DNA of 30,230 bases from Schoenoplectus triqueter (Eukaryota; Streptophyta; Magnoliopsida; Poales; Cyperaceae). Under the pieces are notes generated by a model, which was given only the letters and a program-made list of their open reading frames with translations, was not told the DNA's origin and ran no database searches. The stretch is from positions 1 through 30,230 of the forward strand of contig CAXKVV010001170.1 in NCBI GenBank assembly GCA_964058805.1, written 5' to 3'. This document shows positions 20,435 through 30,230 of the stretch, in pieces. The position numbers were made by a program, and so were the translations under genes. Numbering within the stretch: position 1 is the stretch's first letter; each line of letters begins with the position of its first letter.

Positions 20435-20640
20435 GATTTTTCTCTCTCTCCTGTAGATCCAGTAGGAATGTGATCGATATGAAGAGGATTTCGAGCTTTA
20501 TCAAACAAGACTGCGATTCGATGAACGCGCAACACAGAGAAACGGACCTCGAGCGAATAGGGAGGGATTAATAGTTAAAAAAAGATTTCTTTCTTTCTTT
20601 CTTTGCTTTTCTCTCTCCACTCTTTTTTACACGGATCCCC
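20435..20640 (-). promoter_or_regulatory. VPS2 5' leader with possible leader intron
   Basis: Upstream of the VPS2 start codon, CGAG|GTCCGT (donor at 20547) and CTACAG|GAGAG (acceptor at 20451) would define a 97-bp leader intron. A CT/GA-rich tract with a (TTCT)n run at about 20586-20605 lies further upstream, as is common in plant 5' UTRs. The transcription start cannot be placed. Confidence 0.3.
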
Positions 20641-22900
20641 ATTCGGCCATTCCCCAGGGCCCAGGCTCCAGGGAGTGGGCAGTGGGGTAATGCGGCGAGA
20701 TAACTAGCCGTTAATGGATTCTGATTTTATGAGACTATAGCTGTACTATACAATCAGTTTCATTATTTTAAAAGGGTTTGAGCGAAAATAAGTTCTGTCC
20801 GAGATCTGCTTATCAGCAAATAAGTGAGATGTATCTTTAGGAGTCTGATTTTTTATTTTCATATATATGCATAATTGTTAAATATATGTTTAATATTTTT
20901 AATTACATATTAAGAATGAATTATTTTAATTTAAATATTTTGGGTTCAATTATTTATAATTATGTTATAGAGAAGTCGTGTCGCTAAATAATTGATTACT
21001 AAGCTTTATAATTGACTCTCTTTTATTTCTTTTATCTCTTTATTTTTCTTTTTATGTTGGCGACGTAGGTTTCTGGTCGTCGGATCGATGCAGAAGATAT
21101 TGTTCTCGTAACGTTTCGGTCAGACATTACACATATACCTAATCGGTTCAAAAAGATCTATTGAAAGTGGAACTAAATTTCACTTGCTCCAAACTGCAAA
21201 ATCCTAAGTTCTAAAACTCATTAGCCATGTCTAAAGTGAGAGATATAAGCCCATAGTGATTGTTAGTTCTTGTTAAGTCAAATTATTTCTTTAAGGTCAA
21301 TTTAACTTCTCTTCATTCTCCCAATTTGATCATATGTGATCAATTTTTTTTCTTTAGTTATTTGAATGTATTACACTTCCTTGTTTGTTTCTTTGAGTGT
21401 ATTGTCACACTTTTTTTTTATTATCGTTAAGCTTTACAATCTATTTTTATGTAAGAGATTAAGTTTTACATGTATAATTTTTTTTTAGTATTTTAGTTCA
21501 ATTTCAATTGTTGTGGAGGTTGAAGCTTCCGAAAACGTAGGCGTTATATGTCAATTTTTGTTACATCTTATGTTATTGATTGATATTTCTTTATTTATTT
21601 TTTTTGTTCTCTTTAATTGTTATATTCTTGTGAGAATTGAATTGAATTGTTTTCCATTGCCACACCTTCATATTCTTTATATTGTTATACCATCTAGTAT
21701 TTTAGGTGTCCAACTTTCAAATTCAACATATTATTATTGTTGTTGTTGCTGCTGCTGATATTGTTGTCAAATTGTGTCCAAAGACTTTGGCTAACTCCTA
21801 CATCTGCCACTAGCAAGGACTAATTTTTTTTATCTAGGTACTTGATCAAAAAATTTATTTTGGATCCACCCTTAATTCTCCTCACGCTTTTGCGTATGCT
21901 AGCCACATACGATCCTTTCATATGCTAGGTTGAGAAACCAGATGAAAAAAAAACATTTAACGAAATAAAAATTCAGACCAACATTTTAACTGATTTTAAA
22001 ATTGACATAATCCATTCTTTCTTGTTCAATAAAGATGCAACAATTTAAGCATTTATCATAACTTGAATTGATCATAGACTTAAGACACAAATATTAAAAA
22101 TAGCAATCAAATTGCAAATCCATGTAGTATGTTGAGTTAGTCACCAACCTCACTCTTAAATTTCATTTGAACAATTCAATGAAATGAAGACTTATGTCAT
22201 ATCGTTTGGAAAGCTCCTAGTGAATCAAGCTACATTTAAAGCCAACATGAGTTAATTCACATCATTGACATAATTACTATCAAAACAATAGATATTATGA
22301 ATTATCAAAAATATATTCAACTTAAGTGCTTATTAATCTAAATACATTACATATATTAGATTTTATAAGTAACTTATCTTTTACCAAGTAAAAAACTTTC
22401 TTAATTAAATAAATATAATTCGCACGTTATTTTTTTTTTATCAAAAGCAATTTCGCATTCACATCTTTTATTTTATTTTTTTGATGTGCTTCTTATTTAT
22501 CTGTCCTAGACGACCCTTCTGAAAGAATTATATTCTTGTATTTAGTCTAGAGTCTCATTTTGTTATTATGTCTAAATGAGAATTTTTTTGATAAGTATCT
22601 TCATGATAAAATACCAAATAAAGTATGTTCATGATAATAATGTTGCTTTCGATGATTCGAACAAAAACATCGATGTCTCCATATACTAGAAATACAAGGA
22701 ATAAATATTAGATATCTTGTTCCTATTATAACCTACATTGGGTATGCACACATGCATCATAGTCCCGATTGTAACAGAGATAATACTTGCACTATTATAA
22801 CCTTAGAATCACACATCTTTTTTGCTAGCTACGTCCACCTCCTTAGTGCTTGCATATTTTTCAATATGAGCTCATGAATTGATATCCAATTCTCATTAAA
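20641..22900. other. AT-rich intergenic DNA between divergent genes
   Basis: No gene, RNA or intact element recognised. Long T-rich runs and short low-complexity open frames only. A trinucleotide microsatellite (TTA/TTG/CTG units) lies at about 21730-21757 and accounts for the poly-Cys tail of an apparent ORF at 21513-21758. Confidence 0.5.
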
Positions 22901-22924
22901 ATAGATGTAATAAGGAAGACATCA

Positions 22925-23060
22925 ATGATAAAATATACCTATTAAAGTTAGGACGTTCTCTGTTTTCACATCTTTAAGGTACTTAGCATAATTTCTCTTC
23001 CAATGCCCGCGCCTTTATAATAAAAACACTTGGCACATGCTGAAAACCTTTCCCTTAGCA
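22925..23060 (-). pseudogene. Relic of a copia-type gag zinc knuckle
   Basis: On the minus strand the frame around 23010-23030 gives KCFYYKG and, after a 2-nt shift, GHWKRNYAKYLKDVKTENVL. This matches the copia Gag pattern CFxCxxxGHWKRNCxxYL, with the second and third Cys both changed to Tyr. No LTR or other domain was recognised nearby, so it is a highly eroded fragment. Confidence 0.5.
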
Positions 23061-23965
23061 TTGGTTTTTGATATATTTGAATCACCACTTGAGTCATCTC
23101 TTCATCCTTATTATCATGCTTTGAATTTTTATCTCAATCTTTAATTTATCCTCATTGACCCTTGAATGTGTGATAAACTCTTTTCTTAATTCCTCCTCAA
23201 AGAAAATACATACTTGACAATTTCAGTCATATGCACAAAAAATCTGAAAATTAAATAAATTAGATGGCTAATTAAGCATTAAAACAAATCAAATAGAAGC
23301 CTAACTCTTATATTACTTGTGTAGGTCATTTGGAGAGCAATTTAAAATTTTTGAGGCCTAAACACTATGATCTATCTGTTGATGCTTACTCAAAGTGCAT
23401 ATAATTAGTACGTAAGAGAGTCATAAGAGAGGGATATTACCTTGAATCATTTTCTCAAATTACTTTTCACTTCAAGGCTCAAGCATCAAAATTATGACAA
23501 CTCATGAGTGGATGAAAGCAATTAGATTCCTCCATTTAAATTGAAAAGAGAAAAAAAGAAATAAAAGGGGTCAAAGAACTGCTAGAGAGCTAATCGGTCA
23601 AAGAACTGCTAGAGAGCTAATCTTAATTTACTAATTTCCCCTTTGAATGGATGGATGAAAGCAATTAGAACATTTTAGAACGTGATCCCTTTGGTCCTTA
23701 TAAATCTAAATCAGAATTTATTCTTTTTCTCGTTATCATGTGATTCATTATATTATGATTGATCATAATTTGAGCGTAGAAATGACAAGTATCTCATACC
23801 ACAATATTCTAGACACATATGAGATATTAATAATACATCGCACAATCCAAATAATATTTTCCTTTTAGGTAATGTCTAATAAATTGATCAGCAATCAATT
23901 ACTTATGTGTTTAAACTAATATTCATATAACCTGATCCTCTTTTAATCTGACATACTAATTTCAT
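23061..23965. other. AT-rich intergenic DNA upstream of the G-patch gene
   Basis: No gene recognised. It holds a 27-bp tandem duplication (listed separately). An 18-bp repeat, TGGATGAAAGCAATTAGA, lies on either side of it at about 23509 and 23651. Base composition changes abruptly to GC-rich at about 23972. Confidence 0.5.
23569..23622 (+). repeat. Perfect 27-bp tandem duplication
   Basis: GGTCAAAGAACTGCTAGAGA plus GCTAATC occurs twice head to tail (23569-23595, 23596-23622) without mismatch, implying a recent duplication. Confidence 0.92.
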
Positions 23966-24175
23966 ATGATTATGGGGGCTGTTCGGAGAAAATTGTTGCG
24001 TGCCGCGTGCCCGAAGGCCGAAGCACCGCCCCCGTCGCTGTTCGCACCGAATCTCCTGAAAGTTCATGCATCTTCTTCTCCTCCAAGGCTCAAACGCTTT
24101 CTAAAGTCTAAACCCTCGCCCTCGCCCTCGCCCTCGCCCTCGCGTAATTTCCCCCAAGTTCAATCTTTCAATTAA
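23966..24175 (+). other. Upstream ORF (67-69 codons) with Ser-Pro repeat
   Basis: ATGs at 23966 and 23972 open a frame that ends at TAA 24175, 58 nt before the G-patch start codon. The product is basic (VRRKLLRAACPKAEAPPPSL near its start) and ends in a KPSPSPSPSPSR tract encoded by five CCCTCG units (24113-24142). The sequence is clearly GC-richer than the DNA to its left, consistent with a 5' leader or a coding exon. I do not recognise the product. It may be an upstream ORF in the G-patch transcript, or chance coding in a GC-rich leader. Confidence 0.3.
24113..24142 (+). repeat. (CCCTCG)5 hexanucleotide repeat
   Basis: Five perfect copies. In the upstream ORF frame it encodes Pro-Ser dipeptides. 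It lies in the presumed 5' leader of the G-patch gene and is a candidate length-polymorphic site. Confidence 0.92.
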
Positions 24176-24233
24176 TCGATTATTGACCTTACTCACATAC
24201 TTTAACCTCATCCTCCACCTCGTTTCCATTGCC

Positions 24234-27200
24234 ATGGCGGATGGGGACGATTACGAGGGTTTGGACCGCTTCGAAGACGATTACGAAGGGGGACGGTGGA
24301 TAGACGGTGACTTCTTCTACTCCCGCAAGAAAGAGCGCCCTGTACAGTCCAAAGAAGACTCCCTCTACGGCGTGTTCGCCACTGGAGACTCCAGTGACTC
24401 TGACTCAGACACTGGACGCCGCCGAACGAAGCGCCGGAGAGGTGATGTTATTGGGTCAAAGGGTGACATGACGAAGCCCGTGCAATTTGTTTCGACTGGT
24501 ACTGTCATGCCAAGTAAGGAAATTGAAGAGAACAAGGAGGAACAGGAGGAAGGCAATTCCAGCCGGGGGCTAGGGTTTGGCCTGGGGTTCAGTGTTGGCG
24601 AAAAAAACGAGGAGGGACGAGAAGATATGGTACAAGGTATGTACTGGAGTGATATATTTCTAATTGAACAGGATCAAGATTTGCAAATCAGTTCAAAGTG
24701 CATATTTACCACAATTTCCTATTTTAGTGATAACTTAATAGAACTTGTCTGGTTAAGATGGTTCTTTCAGGTTGCGTGAGGCCAATAGTCAACATGGCTC
24801 TTTCAGGTTGCTGGTTAACGATAGCTTAAAATAACCCGGATTACTAAGTTGGATCATTTCATAAGACCCAAAAATGTATTATCGGTGCCTTGGTGTAAAG
24901 CTCAAATAAGTTTGAAGCCTTCAAGCATAAAACTAAGTCATTTTTGCTCCAGTTCTCATGAGTTGGCTTTTATTTTTATGTTATACACCTTTCGATTCAC
25001 TGTTCCCAGGCTATCGCCCATTTTTGCTCAAATATGTTTTCTGCAACCTTATTGATGATTTATATTCATTACTAATTTCATATATCAAATTTGATGTCTA
25101 TATTGTTTCCAAACTAGAGCTAACTAGAGACTTTGAAAATTTGACAGATGATGAAGCATCATTTTTACCAACAGCATTTGGCCGAAAGATAATGGAAGGA
25201 GCAGCGCAGAAGAAGAAAGAGAGAGCTGAACAAATAAAGGAAGAGAGAGAGCGTACCAAGTCATCAAAGCATTCCACATCAAGGCGTGATGTAACAGGTA
25301 CATCTGAAATCGGTAGGTTTGAGGCACATACCAAGGGTATTGGTTTGAAACTATTAGAGAAGATGGGTTATGTAGCCGGGCGTGGCTTAGGCAAAAACGA
25401 ACAGGGTATTGTGACACCTGTAGAGGCCAAGCTGAGACCTAAGAGCATGGGTATGGGTTTCAATGACTACAAAGAGCCCAAGATGCTGGATAAACCTGTA
25501 TCACTGCCTGAAAAGATGGCTATGTCAGTTGCATTGCCTTCAGCCGAGAATAAGGAGAAACTTTGGTCAAAACGGAGGCAGATAAGAAAAAAGACAGAGA
25601 TCTTAACCAAGGATGATCTGTTGGCCATGAAGCAAGATGAAGGCACGGAGGTTATTCTGCAACAGAAGGTGATAGACATGAGGGGTCCGCAGGTCAGGGT
25701 TCTGACAAATCTCGACAATTTAAATTTTAATGAGGATAAAGAGCAGAGTGATGATGTACCAATGAAAGAGCTTCAGTACAACATTCGTGTTGAAATCGAG
25801 TCAACAGAGGCAGACATACAGATGAAAGACAGACAATTGAGAAGGGAGAGGGAGAAAGTTGAAAGTCTGCTTGAGGAGAAAAAAACTAGAGAGAAAGAGG
25901 AAGCTAGACAGAGAAGACAGCTGCAAACAATAGAGGTGATAGTAGGTGTCCTTGACCGGGTCCAAGAAGACAATGGATCAGGTTTGCTGACCCTTGATTC
26001 TCTCCTGAAAACCTTCTTAGATCTGAAGAATAAGTATGGAGACGACTACAAGCTATGCAACCTGTCAGTTGTGGCATGTGCCTATGCTCTTCCGTTATTG
26101 TCACAGGCTTTTCATGGGTGGGATCCACTCCAAAACCCATCACACGGCCTTGAAATAATGTGGTCATGGCGGGACTTGCTTCAAGGCGACCAACCATATG
26201 ATTACGCAGACAGTACCTACACTGGCACTATCTCACCATATACCCAGCTGGTTAGTGAGGTGATTTTGCCTTTAGTAAGGTTAACAGCTACAAATGCATG
26301 GCTGGTGCGTGACCCTGAACCCATGCTCTGGTTTCTTGAAATTTGGGAACGTCTCATGCCACCTCTTGTTTTGCAATCCATCTTGGAACACGTGGTCATG
26401 CCTAAACTGACAGCTGGTGTAGACTCATGGGACCCACGTTCAGAGACAGTACCTATACATGTATGGGTCCACCCGTGGCTGCCAATGTTGGGTCAGAGGC
26501 TTGAAACCCTGTACCATACAATTCAGTACAAACTTGGTCAAGTTCTGCATGCTTGGCATGCAAGTGATGCATCAGCATACATTCTTCTATCCCCATGGAA
26601 GGATGTTTTTCCAGCTGTTAACTGGGAGCGGCTCATGGTGAACCATATTGTCCCTAAGTTGCGGCTTGCATTGCAGGAGTTTGAAGTTAATCCTTCAAGT
26701 CAGAAGTTGGACCAGTTCAACTGGGTCATGATGTGGGCCAATGCAATACCAGTTCACCACATGGTGCACCTGCTAGAGTTTGGGTTCTTTAACAAGTGGC
26801 ATCAGGTGCTATACCACTGGCTTTGTAGCAACCCTGATTATAATGAGGTGTGGAACTGGTACATGGGTTGGAAAAAATTGTTCCCAGAAGAGTTGTTGGC
26901 CAATGAAAGGATTAGAGTGTTGATGAGTACTGGTCTGGACATGATGAACCGAGCTGTTGATGGAAATGAGCTGGTGCAGCCTATGGCAAGAGAGAATCTG
27001 AGCAACTTGCGTGCGGCTGAGAGAAGGCAAATGGAGGCAATGCAACAGGCGGCCGCTGGTACTGACATACTGGAATTGAGCTTCAAAGAGACAATACAGG
27101 CATATGCATCAGAGCAGGGCATACCATTCATGCCAAGGGTTGGTAAGTTCTATAACGGGTATCAGGTGTACGATTTTGGGACAGTTAGCATTTATATGGA

Positions 27201-27303
27201 CTCGAGTAGGAGGCTTCTATATGCGCAGGCAAAAGATGCAATATGGAGTGCGGTTTCACTTGCACAACTGTTGGATATGAATAGAATAGCACCAAGACGG
27301 TAG
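24234..27303 (+). CDS. STIPL1: G-patch spliceosome-disassembly factor (TFIP11/NTR1/STIPL1 type), 852 aa
   Basis: Nuclear protein of the tuftelin-interacting protein family. In yeast and animals the family (Ntr1/TFIP11) partners the DEAH helicase Prp43/DHX15 through its G-patch to release the lariat spliceosome; the Arabidopsis homologue is a spliceosomal timekeeper (STIPL1/NTR1). Exons 24234-24636 and 25148-27303; intron CAAG|GTATGT to TTGACAG|ATGATG joins in phase to give VQ-DDEASFLPTAFG. Domains: acidic N-terminal TIP_N with ERPVQSKEDSLYGVF and KPVQFVSTGTVMP (81-93), basic GRRRTKRRR (61-69, possible nuclear signal), G-patch with KGIGLKLLEKMGYVAGRGLG (197-216) to about 241, charged coiled coil at about 349-395, GCFC-like central domain at about 400-700, and a conserved C-terminus with GKFYNGYQVYDFG. 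Length is close to the plant family (about 850 aa). The ATG at 24234 has a good context (GCCATGG) and matches the family start. The Arabidopsis symbol is used by analogy. Confidence 0.93.
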
Positions 27304-28378
27304 CTTCTTGTTTTAGGATTATTTAGCGTGTAACCATGCAAATCTTAATATATCATGTATATTAATATAATGGTATGGGTGTAGAACTGTTCCATAGTTA
27401 GGATGTGCCTCTCAGATTTGAAGGGAGGGGAAAGAGACTGTTAGTCAAGCACTTACTCTTCATATTGGAAATGAATGATATTTAGATAACTTGATTCATC
27501 CATGTTTCCTATATTGACCTACATTCACCATTCACATTATAAAATTTGAATGGGGGAACATAGCTGACGTGGATATAGTCCCCTTATCTTCTCTCATCCG
27601 TTTGTCCCTTCTTACCAAACTGAGCACCGCTTTAGTTTTGCAAGGGCTTTTTCTGATATATTGTGGTGGCTTTGTAGCGTTACTTATGATACTCATATTT
27701 TGCTAGGGCAGGCGGTATTTTGGGGTTTTGCAGTTGCTTTTGGTTCTTTTTGTTTTAATCTGATTGAGAAATTATGTACGAAATGATTATAATATGTAAA
27801 TTGTTTTTAAGTAATTATATGCTGACACTTTTAGTAATATTTATTGCTAAGACGATTCAAGCTTTTCCTTAAGCAGGACTGTGAATTTGGATTTTACCAA
27901 GATAAATTTAATTGAGTTGAACATGTTAAATTGCATGGTCCTGTCGCCATAATGACTGTTTTATCCCAAGAAAGGGGATTTTATGCGCGTCACATTCGTT
28001 GGACGTCAAACAGCTCTGTCAGAAATCAAACAACGAATAATTAGTCATGCAATTAAAGCAAACAACGGGAACTAACATTAAATGATCTGCGAAAGCAATA
28101 TGCATAAATTGACCAAATGGAAAAAAAACAAAACAAAAAACAAAATAGCATTTTCAATATTCAATCCGCTATCCTATATAAATGGTGGACGTGCAAAGCG
28201 GGAACAGTGGTTACTATGTTTGAATTAGGTGCAGGTTTACCACCATAGTAAGCTTCTGGAATGCACATCTAGTTAGTCTGGCAACAACATAGAATAATTA
28301 AATTTCAGTCCCTAAATTGAAGCACAGTAAACTTTAAGGTACATGGTCGACCCAAGGGAATTTATTGTTAGGTTGAAT
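27304..28378. other. 3' flank of the G-patch gene
   Basis: Includes the probable 3' UTR (to about 27780, with several AATATA/AATAAT-like words but no single clear polyadenylation signal), then AT-rich intergenic DNA. No other gene or RNA is recognised. Confidence 0.4.
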
Positions 28379-28535
28379 CAGGGGCGGAACCAAAAACAAT
28401 CGGTAGGGGGTGTCCGGTTCAAAAAAATAAAATATTCGGGTGAATTTTTTTTATTTTTACCATACGATATTTATTTTCCAGTGAACTGAGGAGGTGACTA
28501 GATACCGGCTGACACCTACCTTGATGCCGCCCTTG
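28379..28535. mobile_element. Possible 157-bp short inverted-repeat element
   Basis: The left end CAGGGGCGGAACC, later GGTAGGGGGTGTC, is mirrored at the right by GACACCTACC, TTGATGCCGCCCTTG. Aligned as inverted repeats, the outer about 9 bp and an inner about 12 bp match with gaps. No convincing target duplication is seen (left flank TTAGGTTGAAT, right flank TGTTTGAACG). A degraded MITE is the best guess. Confidence 0.3.
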
Positions 28536-30230
28536 TGTTTGAACGATTCATGGGGAATATTTAAGGAACCAAGACACAAATTAACACTCCAATCTTGACT
28601 CTTAAGATGTCAACTGACTTCAAGCAGACGGTCCATTTTTTTATGAATCGCACATAACATAGGTCAAATTGGATGGTCATAGAAAGTCCAACAAAAACTA
28701 AAATAAAAAACAGCACGTCTTATTTAATTTTGTTTTTGACATGTCATTATCAATATTGAAATTCAAATCATGACATCAATCGGTGGTTTTACAGCATTCC
28801 CATGTTTAATTAACACGCAATTACTTTATTTTGTATATTTATTGAAAATAGCCACCAAGGCAAATCTATAACAACATGTCCCATTAGAGTGTGCGTCCTG
28901 TGTAATACTCCAGAATAACTGTATGTGAATCTAAAGTTCTAAACCATCAAATTTATATGAAAAAGAAAAGGGAGAGAATGAAAAACAAAGAGCCATTCTT
29001 GCTTTACAATTGGGCCTATTGGGCTTATGGATAAAAGTTTTTCTAATTAGAAGTTCTCATGATGAATAAATACTAGCCTAGAAGGCCACTCCATATCATA
29101 ACTTGTAGCTTTACAAACTAAAAATTTGAACGGAATGCGAGAGAAAGGGAAGGGAGAGAATGAAAAAAAAAGAGACACATTTTTATAAAACAGTTTCTTC
29201 TCTTCCTCATATTTATCTGATTCTGGATCTCAGCATAGGGTTTGGTCGATAATTTTTTGTTTGTATTTTTTTTACGCAGATTGAATTCTATTCCTTACTT
29301 CATAGATAAAAATTAATAGCAAAAAATCTGCTGATAAAATTAAGTATGCAATTTAAGAAAATAAAATAAAATAAAATGATTAATGTCACAACAACACAGA
29401 ACGTAATGTTTCGCTTGAAATAAAAAAATGACAAACTAATGATTTTAATATATACAGAGAAAATCCATTAATCAACCCATTACTATCAATTCAATCAGCA
29501 ATTAATTACTGGATGCTTCTGAAATTGTCAGAATAGCAGTTCAACTTTCAAATAACAAGTTACTGAAAGCCACTCATTGCTTACAAATTTTTTAAAAGTT
29601 CTGTTTGTTGTACTCCAAAATTTTAAATTCATTCAATAAAAGATGTAGAAAAATAGGAGCATGCACTGATATTTGTCCCCTCTTAATTTTTCAGGGACAT
29701 CCGTGCAATAATCAAGTTGTACTATGTCATGCATGCAATTATGCAAACGTTTCAGGTTTTTCAAAATTAAAATCAGACCCCGCCAATATTGTAAGAATAG
29801 CACAAAAATATAGGCCCGGTTGAATTCAAGTAGAGAACCATTTGTTGTTTTTCTAACCAACAAAGCAGTACCAGTGTGCCGAAATTCCTGCCAAAATTTG
29901 ATAAACTTGTGTTCCTTCTTTTATGCTAAGGTACACCATTAATGGGGATCTCATGGAATAAGGATGCAAAAGGAACGTCAATTATCATTACGGAGTTCTT
30001 TGTTAACATTAGAATTGATGGTGCTAGTTTTTAGGATAACTGGTGAATTATACAGAGTCTCGTGCAATTTCTGGTCTGATTTATTTGGTAGAAAAATAAT
30101 ACGGTACTAATCAAACGTCAACCATGTCAACTAAGTAGGAGCTGCTAAGCGAATATTACATTTTCAAATATTGTATCATTAACATTAAAATCTTGCTAAG
30201 AAACTTTTATCATCCCAAAATGTTCCAAAT
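28536..30230. other. Gene-free AT-rich sequence to the window edge
   Basis: No coding region supported. Short open frames at 29605-29823 (+) and 29633-29863 (-) overlap antisense and show no recognisable domain. Two TGGGCY words lie at 29011-29027. A purine-rich word, AAGGGAGAGAATGAAAAA, occurs at about 28968 and again at about 29150. Confidence 0.45.
29011..29027 (+). promoter_or_regulatory. Pair of site II-like TGGGCY motifs
   Basis: TGGGCCTATTGGGCTTA contains two TGGGCY words 9 bp apart. Such pairs are bound by TCP factors in promoters of plant growth and ribosomal genes. No gene starts within the window downstream, so this may be the distal promoter of a gene beyond the edge, or chance. 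Confidence 0.2.

Noticed and set aside
20067..20504. 145-codon minus-strand open frame over the VPS2 start
   Set aside because: It reads through VPS2 exon 2, intron 1 and exon 1 in a frame other than the conserved MNIFKKK frame. The translation is low-complexity Phe/Leu/Arg-rich.
24183..24233. In-frame N-terminal extension of the G-patch protein from 24183
   Set aside because: Position 24183 is TTG, not ATG. The family start matches the ATG at 24234, which has a good context.
24958..25147. Extended start (ATG 24958) for the large G-patch open frame
   Set aside because: The stretch before 25148 translates to non-conserved hydrophobic sequence and lies in the intron. The upstream exon 24234-24636 carries the conserved TIP_N domain and joins in phase.
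25098..27131. Several antisense open frames within the G-patch exon
   Set aside because: Shadows of a long conserved coding exon; no recognisable domains.
29605..29863. Overlapping sense and antisense short open frames near the right edge
   Set aside because: They occupy the same bases on opposite strands, have no recognisable motif and lie in AT-rich DNA.
1..30230. CRISPR arrays, tRNA, rRNA or bacterial-style operons
   Set aside because: No regularly spaced direct repeats, no tRNA cloverleaf or B-box patterns that I could complete, and all genes are spliced eukaryotic genes.

Overview
This is plant nuclear DNA, most likely from a eudicot. Three spliced protein-coding genes with GT-AG introns (one GC-AG) sit in AT-rich sequence littered with decayed LTR retrotransposons, a foldback transposon and short repeats. 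The RecA-like protein is of the nuclear-encoded, plastid-targeted type, which also points to a land plant. I cannot name the species.

Layout. Positions 1-830: AT-rich tandem repeat followed by a GC-rich block of degenerate ACCCG words, probably part of a transposon cut by the window edge. 1668-10997 (+): an intact 13-exon gene for chloroplast RecA (RECA1 type, 424 aa as I splice it). Its ninth intron is swollen to about 4.5 kb by an internally deleted Ty3/gypsy chromovirus (5429-9373, minus orientation). One LTR of that element carries a 403-bp Mutator-like foldback element with a 9-bp target duplication. 12.19-16.46 kb (-): a decayed Ty1/copia element that keeps its 5' LTR, leader, gag, protease, integrase and the start of reverse transcriptase but has lost its 3' end. 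16868-20434 (-): an intact 11-exon ESCRT-III gene of the VPS2.2/VPS2.3 (CHMP2B-like) type, 230 aa, with a probable GC-AG intron. 20.6-23.95 kb: AT-rich gene-free DNA with a copia gag relic. 24234-27303 (+): an intact two-exon gene for a G-patch spliceosome-disassembly factor (TFIP11/NTR1/STIPL1 type, 852 aa). 27.3-30.23 kb: gene-free sequence with one possible short inverted-repeat element.

The three genes belong to unrelated housekeeping pathways: plastid DNA recombination and repair, endosomal membrane remodelling, and spliceosome turnover. They are not an operon or a functional cluster. RECA1 and VPS2 converge with the copia relic between them; VPS2 and the G-patch gene diverge across about 3.8 kb.

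I did not find a new biological system. The points most worth a second look are structural: a 54-bp intron duplication flanking the gypsy insertion in place of a 5-bp target duplication, the nested near-perfect hairpin element inside a RECA1 intron, the GC-AG intron in VPS2, a series of small inverted repeats in the copia leader, and a Ser-Pro repeat upstream ORF ahead of the G-patch gene.
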